A DNA stretch of 10,513 nt from an uncultured Planctomycetaceae bacterium (lineage in GTDB: Bacteria > Planctomycetota > Planctomycetia > Pirellulales > Pirellulaceae): the NCBI GenBank assembly GCA_903927685.1, contig CAIYOB010001649.1, positions 1 through 10,513 of the forward strand, written 5' to 3'. The notes beneath the pieces were generated by a model. The model was not told where the DNA came from, did no database searches, and worked only from the letters and a program-made list of their open reading frames with translations. This document shows, one piece after another, positions 9,001 through 10,513 of the stretch; the stretch's first letter is position 1, and the number at the start of each line of letters is the position of its first letter. The position numbers and the translations under genes were made by a program.

Positions 9001-9158
9001 CGCCGGTCTCGGCGTCCCAGCCGGCGACGATCCGCCTCGATCGCTACGACTTGGAAGACGCCTTGGATTCCATCGCCCAGGCGGTCGGCAGCTCGTTCGC
9101 GGAAGGGAATGCCATGGACGACGCCTTGGATGAGGTCCTGGCCGAGATTTGGGGGTAA
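1..9158 (+). CDS. Giant modular secreted/surface protein with dockerin, 5' partial
   Basis: The frame is open from the window edge (first full codon at 3) to a TAA at 9156-9158, giving at least 3051 residues. The GTG at 15 is an internal valine codon, because the frame continues upstream without a stop, so the start and any signal peptide lie outside the window. Domains by residue, counted from base 3: F-E-F-D modules about 17-430; PPC-like 437-596; beta-helix 601-724 and 923-1016 flanking a vWA-like domain 725-920; Ig-like halves about 1080-1194 and 1811-1836 flanking a module array; GEVED halves 1841-1898 and 2110-2213 flanking two modules; six cadherin-like repeats 2220-2849; type I dockerin 2856-2927; tail 2928-3051. 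Such beta-rich, calcium-binding architectures are typical of exported planctomycete proteins, so adhesion or matrix binding is the likely role (inference). No catalytic domain, transmembrane segment, LPXTG or PEP-CTERM signal is visible. The DNA is GC-rich throughout, like the neighbouring gene. Confidence 0.93.
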   Translation, partial: LQFRVPAPGGSAGGVVDQETFTISDLVSGTDYVFEFDNNGVVAPGHFAVPFQYTDSQNTVARAIVAAVASRISGLSPVNQGGGVVDLGGDPLEFALVFEAGLPLVATGMRGAQTPHVQVLFSPSDDFTSHDVATAIVTSINGTLNLDIQASAGAAQTADQRRVELTHTSAFPWDIQFTSNVGTTLTLDARQDVIKQDEDLLRIIGQSVVDPGPLGYDAVHPDDIATIDPNTHLPGDAFSGFNSAARGQDNVYEGLYLDDFIIGFAERGERVANGIPSVNSDFVVNPDGGPGTEGEYQLEIRRGPDSTSPLLRSFDTNDRMGTGQTLIVQRGLDIADGQTFTLSDGVRHVVFEYLDTTIPDNQPEPGRLGIPFTPAEQDYVIAQRVRDAINGPDAQAVLDVTASISDGTLVGQGTPMYSTNSRVNLFGPVTLLVHATDVAEVNDSFATATPTGIVGLDSPSYLGQGEIGDNENFPLKRGFDVDLYRVDLTARETLRIDIDAFEIGSNLDAYVRIFDEAGNEVAVSDDSRGPLEYARRDPFLEFVPVASGTYYIGVSGVNYRNGKYNADDNIEYDPTEPGSGVESGTTGFYQIEISFGRATQADYILFDEQGDSNLFRDQGQVLIFGNTITDSSGYGITSTAGTREGQEGDIPRMGPVRMTPKLNTEDLVPGVVISNNVLAYNQQGGILFAGDPNTGTQQTAAVPFGRIVNNTIYGGVQPNPVSTAVDVVFMVATSAGMANDIVELRNQLPALDTQMRAANLDVQYGLVTFPDSNPNSGAEQIQDLVSYATFTAAGSPFNTFATAGSTEYGSLAVLEALNATEPATTFSYRLGANILVIMVTDEDDDSLTTDIAAAQTALQTSQATFFGITQDPNSPYAGNTAQTYGEFARQSGGALFSISAFRQSPSTFFNAFSQAIVGTLSGGLGVGIAVQDNASPTVLNNIVAGLNVGVSVDFSSEQAGTVVGGTLYQGNQANLNATFLNEDFSLTLSTADPLFRDAANRNFYLAPLSPAIDSSVGSLLERFDIEQVKNILGISDSPILAPATDLTGQLRVDDPDVETPAGFGENVFVDRGGLDRSDFVGPTATSVSPRDNDADGLDQNPATTVLEFDASAAYSSFRIRLLDGVPPADPNLGSGIEDSTIVTSNVILKRDGVPLVDGIDYSFSYNSTSDTIVLTPLSGIWQRDRVYTVEINNTDHFRVVAKSGPDLSDGDAFVVLDRTGRSETFEIDSGYTLSVPQTLTLVVPEAGGSLGGIADGASFTVRRSTPGTPVKTAVFEFDSNGVWTDNNLDRIPDNYLISFNVASTPEQIAEAMVTQLVFADIGLSPRHIGDGVVHLGAGDYHRVDKNRAPTLTLLPTSAAQSGQAQGLADGDSFYVDDGSKIVTFEFDNNGQRIDANADGVADNPGATLIAFSAADTNAEIAARIGAQIELAKLGLDAVPIGDGRVHLGGVPYVHIVDASRSRLTLVGQPGVSPAFGLRIPTRAGAPRLFDDGSGTAYLKDGDKFTINDGQRTVTFELDDLDAAVGGGLTTAPNIVVAYNSSRYGLRIPTNASGTPRVTNDGSGNPFLADGQTFAITDGTRTVTFELDDIARSPGVFGANVRIQYRSDTSTTNDIAAAIVAAIKTTALQGLAPTNQGSGIVLLGEPLDGTSAHSVDISKTGLRTVGQPGVESATLDNLANVIVAAIQTAPLSGLKPVNAGLGVVLLGEATDGTSRHTLDVSQSGLTKLGAAGVAAAIPVPVKLYTEDFTRPLDEQLVPFDGTQVAVAVIKAINGSGLEVTALPAGGDVVLVQEALQLTELDPVFVSSERRLGVEDRAGNPLKANLLSGDTQTTIILGNANLDFGDSPQTAGGHYPTDLGLNGAVHMVTEPPLYLGQRVDAESDGQISAGVDGDDLDSNGFAIDVSGVLNVSASAAQTPAILQLPQPLTLLISDGATLSDGAIFQVTNNSLTVAYEYDSNNSLVAPGSTRIPFAVTDTLDDIAAATVSVLSANTALGLSPSQAGDNAVHLGADGLSVLPGRGLSSAGLANPITDGEKFTIDVPGAGGPTRYTFEFDNRSLNNGVTRGNLPVVFDKSTTQDGYVAAVRAAILSARLGIGATDLGTGRLELNGDDDDGVVMGAFNRYTVTEVIVTASADGLLDGWIDFNIDGDFDDDGEQIFASRQLKAGQNTFEVQAPADVVDGQSVGRFRFSSLGGLRPTGLAPDGEVEDYVVNILAGTPPVARPDSYGASEDETGTSLLGSVLANDSTSGGALSVPSYQNVTALGATITMNSNGTFRYDARAATALQALDEGQSLTDTFTYRASDGTFLSSAATVTITVQGRNDAPAAVTDLQFTDQNKTIDINVVGNDSDPEKHSLTVTAVSGGTGLATIDAARNLVVYNPNGKFTHLNTGQSATDTFTYLVSDGRGGVATGTVTVTVFGLNDPPVAVTDQSPVAQTTEQATVTIPVLANDLDPEGTKLTVTAVQLTGTKGTASINNLGSFDNTITYNPNGKFESLGVGQTATDTFRYVVKDEDGYTSVGTVTVTITGLNDAPTAVNDSNARVARNATVAISVLNNDSDIDSDPLQVTAVNLVTLGTRGTAVINANNTITYNPNGQFNYLKIGQEATDRFTYTIGDGRGGTATAVVTVTVFGASDPPVAVNDQATTTEDESVIVDVLFNDTDDFGPKTVVSVDATGLQGSVLINPLNQANNQVIYSPDGRFDTLRAGETATETFLYTVSDGVGSSVGTVTVTVTGVNDAPIANIDPNGYTAVRGGVLSVNDTNGSTPTPGDDGVLRNDTDAEGDALRAVVVTRPQYATAGGFTLNADGTFIYRHNGGPSSFDTFTYQAVDALGAVSQQIVTVVISIVDSAPADWQNPLLRYDVNNDGAVSPIDVLLLINYINSQSSPPPALPSPRPVGAPFYDVNGDGTATAQDVLLVINEINRLNSPSGGEGEGVLVEMDAESGLKTASLLAAASAATPWGELVTPLMPDLAPALETPRGAGRGAAERATPARERASITPVSASQPATIRLDRYDLEDALDSIAQAVGSSFAEGNAMDDALDEVLAEIWG
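51..567 (+). repeat. F-E-F-D module copy 1 and a following half copy
   Basis: The first module begins near an acidic F-T-I-S-D strand, carries the core FEFDNNG at bases 102-122, an alanine-rich A-x-A-I-V-A-A-V helix, and ends with the motif S-P-V-N-Q-G-G-G-V-V-D-L-G-G. A second stretch at about 363-567 repeats only the later half: a predicted helix ATAIVTSINGT followed by beta strands. The same pattern recurs in the arrays at 3612-5420 and 5808-6329. The module is about 100 residues long. I do not recognise a named domain family for it. Confidence 0.7.
570..930 (+). other. Linker region with YLDDFIIGFAERGE motif
   Basis: This part of the giant protein lies between two F-E-F-D modules. It contains an acidic segment with repeated D-P and D-D-I pairs, then YEGLYLDDFIIGFAERGE and, after a D-G-G-P-G-T loop, GEYQLEIRRG. 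The last strand resembles the edge strand that closes beta-sandwich domains in large planctomycete surface proteins. The motif looks conserved in character (alternating hydrophobic and acidic residues), but I cannot assign a named family. It may be a beta-sandwich domain interrupted or bordered by the modules. Confidence 0.45.
1002..1298 (+). repeat. F-E-F-D module copy with FEYLD core
   Basis: The module opens with I-A-D-G-Q-T-F-T-L-S-D-G, has the core variant F-E-Y-L-D beginning at base 1053, then an I-P-F-T-P strand, a helix with I-A-Q-R-V-R-D-A-I-N-G, and closes with N-S-R-V-N-L-F-G. It follows the same order of elements as the later copies but has diverged in the closing V-x-L-G motif, where L-F-G stands in its place. 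It directly precedes the PPC-like domain. Confidence 0.65.
1311..1791 (+). other. Pre-peptidase C-terminal (PPC)-like domain
   Basis: The domain starts with the typical N-D-S-F-A-T-A-T-P and continues with L-x-x-G-E-I-G-D, then D-V-D-L-Y-R-V-D-L, a strand D-A-Y-V-R-I-F-D-E-A-G-N-E-V and the closing S-G-T-Y-Y-I-G-V-S-G. These are the hallmarks of PPC-type beta-sandwiches, which occur as non-catalytic modules in secreted proteases and surface proteins and can bind carbohydrate or protein (family knowledge). A 25-residue acidic loop (about 1684-1758) is inserted before the last strand FYQIEISFG. It is a domain of the giant protein, not a separate gene. Confidence 0.8.
1803..2172 (+). other. Right-handed beta-helix, first part
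   Basis: This segment carries the rung pattern of parallel beta-helices: V-L-I-F-G-N-T-I-T-D-S-S-G-Y-G-I, then V-V-I-S-N-N-V-L-A-Y-N-Q-Q-G-G-I-L-F, then I-V-N-N-T-I-Y-G-G. Asparagines at the turns and repeated short hydrophobic strands are seen directly. The helix is broken after the I-Y-G-G rung, where the vWA-like domain begins, and its rungs resume at about 2769. Beta-helices in exported proteins often bind or process polysaccharide; no catalytic residues can be assigned here. Confidence 0.75.
2175..2762 (+). other. von Willebrand factor A-like domain with degenerate MIDAS
   Basis: The first strand reads VDVVFMVATSAGM at 2175-2213, aligning with the usual V-D-V-V-F-V-I-D-T-S-G-S-M of vWA domains. 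The order then follows the family: a helix with R-N-Q-L-P-A-L, a strand Y-G-L-V-T-F-P-D, the segment A-G-S-T-E-Y-G-S with the expected threonine at 2418-2420, a strand I-L-V-I-M-V-T-D-E-D-D-D (aspartate at 2523-2525), and a last helix with F-N-A-F-S-Q-A-I. At about 196 residues the length is normal. In the DxSxS metal motif, alanine replaces the aspartate and glycine the last serine, so metal-dependent adhesion at this site is doubtful. vWA domains usually mediate protein-protein contacts outside the cell. Confidence 0.8.
2769..3250 (+). other. Right-handed beta-helix, second part and closing segment
   Basis: Rungs resume with V-G-I-A-V-Q-D-N-A-S-P-T-V-L-N-N-I-V-A-G-L-N-V-G-V-S-V and end with F-Y-L-A-P-L-S-P-A-I-D-S-S (to about 3050), the common last rung of bacterial beta-helix proteins. 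After a short helical segment, D-L-T-G-Q-L-R-V-D-D-P and F-V-D-R-G-G-L-D-R-S-D-F-V-G-P close the domain, again in the way usual for this architecture. Together with the segment at 1803-2172 it forms one beta-helix interrupted by the vWA-like domain. Confidence 0.72.
3241..3600 (+). other. Ig-like domain, first part
   Basis: The segment opens with G-P-T-A-T-S-V-S-P-R-D-N, runs through V-I-L-K-R-D-G-V-P-L-V-D-G-I-D-Y-S-F-S-Y-N and T-I-V-L-T-P-L-S-G-I-W, and reaches V-Y-T-V-E-I-N-N-T at 3558-3584. This is the strand order of bacterial Ig-like (Big_5-type) domains, whose last strands normally read as a G-V-x-D-x-A-G-N-P-L loop plus a final strand. Those are missing here and appear instead at 5433-5509, beyond the F-E-F-D array. 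I therefore read it as the front part of a split domain. Confidence 0.6.
3612..5420 (+). repeat. Array of seven full or partial F-E-F-D modules
   Basis: Seven related units follow one another. Approximate bounds: a 3619-3765 (front part, F-E-I-D-S-G), b 3759-4069 (complete), c 4095-4415 (complete), d 4491-4626 (front part, F-E-L-D-D), e 4701-5022 (complete), f 5023-5205 (rear part), g 5208-5420 (diverged rear part). A complete unit has: A-D-G-x-x-F-x-I-x-D-G; the core T-V-T-F-E-F/L-D; a strand I-x-F; an alanine-rich helix I-A-x-A-I; G-L-x-P-x-x-x-G-x-G-x-V-x-L-G; and a final L-T-x-V-G-Q-P-G-V strand. The two strongest internal duplications pair c/d with d/e at the front, and e with f at the rear. 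The function is unknown; the units look like small beta-rich domains with one helix. Confidence 0.78.
5433..5509 (+). other. Ig-like domain, last strands
   Basis: The sequence G-V-E-D-R-A-G-N-P-L followed by G-D-T-Q-T-T-I-I-L is the classic final loop and strand of bacterial Ig-like domains of the Big_5 type. No other strand of such a domain stands immediately before it, since that space is filled by module g. It fits the broken end at V-Y-T-V-E-I-N-N-T (3558-3584), from which it is separated by about 1.85 kb. The pairing is inference. Confidence 0.55.
5523..5696 (+). other. GEVED domain, N-terminal part
   Basis: The segment begins D-F-G-D-S-P, continues with a hydrophobic L-G-L-N-G-A-V-H-M-V strand and reaches L-Y-L-G-Q-R-V-D-A-E-S-D-G-Q-I-S-A-G-V-D-G-D-D. 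This is the usual opening of GEVED-containing regions in planctomycetes and related bacteria. It normally runs directly into an acidic D-D-x-D-G-V segment and the GEVED core, but here the core begins only at 6330. Confidence 0.65.
5808..6329 (+). repeat. Two F-E-F-D modules inside the GEVED domain
   Basis: The first unit (5808-6079) has L-S-D-G-A-I-F, the core variant Y-E-Y-D-S-N-N, I-P-F-A-V, the helix I-A-A-A-T-V, and G-L-S-P-S-Q-A-G-D-N-A-V-H-L-G. The second (6084-6329) has I-T-D-G-E-K-F-T-I, the core Y-T-F-E-F-D-N, a strand L-P-V-V-F, the helix V-R-A-A-I-L, and L-G-I-G-A-T-D-L-G-T-G-R-L-E-L-N-G. Both are nearly complete copies of the module found at 51-347 and 3612-5420. Confidence 0.75.
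6330..6640 (+). other. GEVED domain, C-terminal core
   Basis: It starts with D-D-D-D-G-V-V, then a strand V-I-V-T-A-S-A, D-G-W-I-D-F-N-I-D-G-D-F-D-D-D-G-E-Q-I-F, a strand F-R-F-S, and ends in D-G-E-V-E-D-Y-V-V-N-I; the signature spells GEVEDY at bases 6612-6629. The W-I-D-F-N-x-D-G-D-F pattern and the final signature are diagnostic for this calcium-rich extracellular domain. It has no known enzymatic activity. Confidence 0.85.
6660..8549 (+). repeat. Six tandem cadherin/VCBS-like domains
   Basis: Units at about 6660-6977, 6978-7277, 7278-7601, 7602-7913, 7914-8222 and 8223-8549, each 100-109 residues. Each has an N-D-x-D or N-D-S motif after the second strand, a Y-x-P-x-G-x-F or T-F-x-Y strand pattern, and (units 1-5) ends in N-D-A-P or D-P-P, which starts the next unit. 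These are the hallmarks of calcium-binding cadherin-like and VCBS repeats, which stiffen long surface proteins and often mediate adhesion. Units 2 and 4 resemble each other and units 3 and 5 resemble each other, so a two-domain block of about 620 bases was duplicated. The first and last units are the most diverged. Confidence 0.88.
8568..8783 (+). other. Type I dockerin domain
   Basis: Two EF-hand-like calcium loops are visible: D-V-N-N-D-G-A-V-S-P-I-D at 8586-8621 and D-V-N-G-D-G-T-A-T-A-Q-D at 8709-8744. Each is followed by a helix of the form V-L-L-L-I-N-Y-I-N or V-L-L-V-I-N-E-I-N. They are separated by a proline-rich linker. All calcium-ligand positions look intact. In cellulosomes dockerins bind cohesins; in planctomycetes they end many large exported proteins, with partners mostly unknown. 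No cohesin is visible in the window. Confidence 0.92.
8784..9155 (+). other. Post-dockerin C-terminal tail
   Basis: The 124 residues after the dockerin start with a Gly/Glu-rich linker and an alanine-rich stretch (S-L-L-A-A-A-S-A-A), pass through a Pro/Arg/Ala-rich, probably disordered part, and end in an amphipathic, acidic region with R-L-D-R-Y-D-L-E-D-A-L-D-S-I-A and a final D-D-A-L-D-E-V-L-A-E-I-W-G. There is no hydrophobic anchor, so it is not a membrane-sorting signal of the LPXTG or PEP-CTERM type. The terminal helices may form a binding or export determinant, which is inference. Confidence 0.55.
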
Positions 9159-9196
9159 TGCGCCGGCCAGATTTCGCGACGGGGTGCAGGGGCGAA

Positions 9197-9242
9197 CACA
9201 GTGAGCCCTCAGGTCGCACGACCTGGGGGCTCGCCACTTGTG
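9197..9242. terminator. Long hairpin between convergent genes, possible terminator
   Basis: Bases 9203-9215 pair with 9220-9232 as a 13-bp stem with a four-base loop. The only irregular pair is a G-U wobble (9209 with 9226) in plus-strand RNA, which becomes an A-C mismatch in minus-strand RNA, so the fold is slightly stronger for the giant gene's transcript. The flanks CACAGT and ACTTGTG extend the stem across a short internal loop. The hairpin starts 44 bases after the giant gene's stop. No T-run follows on either strand, so it is not a textbook intrinsic terminator. Confidence 0.5.
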
Positions 9243-9249
9243 GCCTGGC

Positions 9250-9264
9250 GGCTCGATCCGAGCC
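9250..9264. terminator. Short hairpin downstream of ptsI
   Basis: GGCTCG at 9250-9255 pairs perfectly with CGAGCC at 9259-9264 around the three-base loop ATC. It lies 31 bases beyond the ptsI stop codon, on the side expected for a transcript end of that gene, and is also in reach of the giant gene's read-through. No T-tract follows in either direction, so a termination or RNA-stabilising role is only suggested. Confidence 0.35.
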
Positions 9265-9295
9265 ACCCTGCCATTGAGTTCGCTGTGCCGAACCG

Positions 9296-10513
9296 CTAAT
9301 CCACGCCCAGGCGGGTGAAGTCTGGGCAGAGCCGCTTCAGCTGGTCGGTCAGGTAGTGGGTGACCTTGACCGTCGTGTGCAGCTGCAAGGCGTGTTCCAG
9401 CATGTGTCGCGCGTCGGCCAGCGACACATGCCGGGCGAATTCCTTGATATACGGAATGAACGCGGGGCTCATGCTAAAGCTGCGGACGCCCATCCCCAGC
9501 AACAGGGCGAAAGCCCGCGGCTGGCCGGCCATCTCTCCACACACCGTCACGGCCCGGCCCGCCTCGGTCCCCTTGCGGACGACGTCGGTCAACAACTGAA
9601 GTACGGCCGGCGCCAGCGGCTGGCACAGATGGGCGACCTTCGGGTTGTCTCGATCCGCCGCCATCAGGTACTGGACCAGATCGTTCGAGCCGATCGAGAT
9701 GAAATCCACCTGGGGCAACATCGAACTCACCGTGATGGCCGCCGCGGGAACCTCGATCATGATCCCCAGCGGCAGATCGGCAAACGGTGCTCCTTCCTGC
9801 TCCAGTTGCCGCTTGACGGCGGCCACCATCCTCTGGACCCGGTGGATCTCCTCCAGGGTGGTGATCATCGGGAACATCATCCGGACTTCGCCCTTGACGC
9901 GGCGGGCATAGTCGGCGGCCCGCAAGATGGCGCGCAGCTGGATATTGAAAAAATCCGGGTGCTCGAAGCACAAGCGAATACTTCGCCAGCCCATGAAGGG
10001 ATTGGCTTCCCGGTACGCCCGGTCGACAAACGGAACCGTCTTGTCCCCTCCCAGGTCCAGCGTGCGAATGGTCACCCGGTGATTGGGACTCGAGTGAATC
10101 ATGTTGCAGTACTCTTGGAACTGCTCCTCCTCGCCCGGAACTACGGGGTGCATCAGGTACAGGTACTCGGTGCGGAACAAGCCGACCCCGGTCGCTCCCA
10201 TGGCCCGGGCCGCATCTGCGTCCGTGACGCTGTTCACATTGGCCAGCAGTTCCAGCGGCGTGCCGTCGGCTGTGACAGCCGGTTGGTCGCGGTTCTCCGC
10301 CAAGTGGTCCTTGAAATCAAAGAACTCGCGTTGCAGCTTCAGGTAGGCCGTCCGGGTCTCGTGGTCCGGGTTGACCACAACCCGGCCTTCCTTGCCGTCG
10401 ACGATGATGGTGTCGCCGTTCTGCACGTTGCGCAGAATATCTCGGACCCCCGACACGGCGGGAATCCCACGGCTCCGCGCTACGATGGCGGCGTGACTGG
10501 TCTGGCTGCCGCC
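9296..10513 (-). CDS. ptsI: PTS enzyme I (phosphoenolpyruvate-protein phosphotransferase), 5' partial
   Basis: Enzyme I takes phosphate from phosphoenolpyruvate onto a histidine and passes it to HPr in the cytoplasm, the first step of the phosphotransferase system. The frame is open to the window edge (406 sense or stop codons, 405 residues); the GTG at 10454-10456 is internal, because G-G-S-Q-T-S-H-A-A-I-V-A-R-S lies in frame upstream, with the phosphorylated histidine at 10493-10495. Then follow G-L-F-R-T-E-Y and R-T-L-D-L-G-G-D-K of the PEP site, N-P-F-M-G-W-R, the second signature D-F-I-S-I-G-S-N-D-L-V-Q-Y at 9650-9706, and V-C-G-E-M-A-G with the catalytic cysteine at 9539-9541. The His-Cys spacing (318) is close to the 313 in E. 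coli, so the catalytic part is complete and about 180-190 N-terminal residues (the HPr-binding part) are missing. PtsP, which differs by an N-terminal GAF domain, cannot be excluded. It converges with the giant gene. Confidence 0.93.
   Translation of the reverse strand, partial: GGSQTSHAAIVARSRGIPAVSGVRDILRNVQNGDTIIVDGKEGRVVVNPDHETRTAYLKLQREFFDFKDHLAENRDQPAVTADGTPLELLANVNSVTDADAARAMGATGVGLFRTEYLYLMHPVVPGEEEQFQEYCNMIHSSPNHRVTIRTLDLGGDKTVPFVDRAYREANPFMGWRSIRLCFEHPDFFNIQLRAILRAADYARRVKGEVRMMFPMITTLEEIHRVQRMVAAVKRQLEQEGAPFADLPLGIMIEVPAAAITVSSMLPQVDFISIGSNDLVQYLMAADRDNPKVAHLCQPLAPAVLQLLTDVVRKGTEAGRAVTVCGEMAGQPRAFALLLGMGVRSFSMSPAFIPYIKEFARHVSLADARHMLEHALQLHTTVKVTHYLTDQLKRLCPDFTRLGVD

Noticed and set aside
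1..9158. Antimicrobial toxin or phage-defence system
   Set aside because: No toxin, nuclease, polymorphic C-terminal domain or immunity gene is present; the architecture is structural.
10454..10456. GTG as the start codon of ptsI
   Set aside because: The conserved active-site histidine segment lies in frame upstream of it, so the gene continues past the window edge.

Overview
The window is GC-rich and holds two incomplete genes that converge on a 137-base gap. It looks like planctomycete DNA, probably a Pirellula/Rhodopirellula-type lineage. The basis is the style of the giant protein: a modular secreted polypeptide combining a pre-peptidase-type domain, right-handed beta-helix, GEVED domain, cadherin-like repeats and a type I dockerin near the C-terminus. 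This assignment is inference from domain architecture, with no marker gene to confirm it.

Bases 1-9158 (+ strand) are one uninterrupted reading frame of at least 3051 codons whose true start lies upstream of the window. In order it encodes: copies of a repeated module with an F-E-F-D core; a linker; a PPC-like domain; a beta-helix with a von Willebrand A-like domain inserted in it; an Ig-like domain that appears to be interrupted by about 1.8 kb of F-E-F-D modules; a GEVED domain interrupted by two more such modules; six cadherin/VCBS-like domains; a dockerin; and a 124-residue tail. It is most likely an exported cell-surface or matrix protein. No enzymatic domain is visible.

Bases 9159-9295 contain two GC-rich hairpins that may end both converging transcripts. 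Bases 9296-10513 (- strand) encode the C-terminal two thirds of PTS enzyme I, from just before the phosphorylated histidine to the stop codon. The two genes show no functional link. They are neighbours on opposite strands.

The most notable signal is the nested architecture of the giant protein. Three host domains (beta-helix, Ig-like, GEVED) each seem to be split by an inserted domain or module array. The F-E-F-D module accounts for two of the three insertions and also occurs near the N-terminal edge, so it behaves like a domain that spreads within the protein. I do not recognise it as a named family. The A-like domain has a damaged metal site, and the cadherin repeats show an A-B-A-B duplication pattern.
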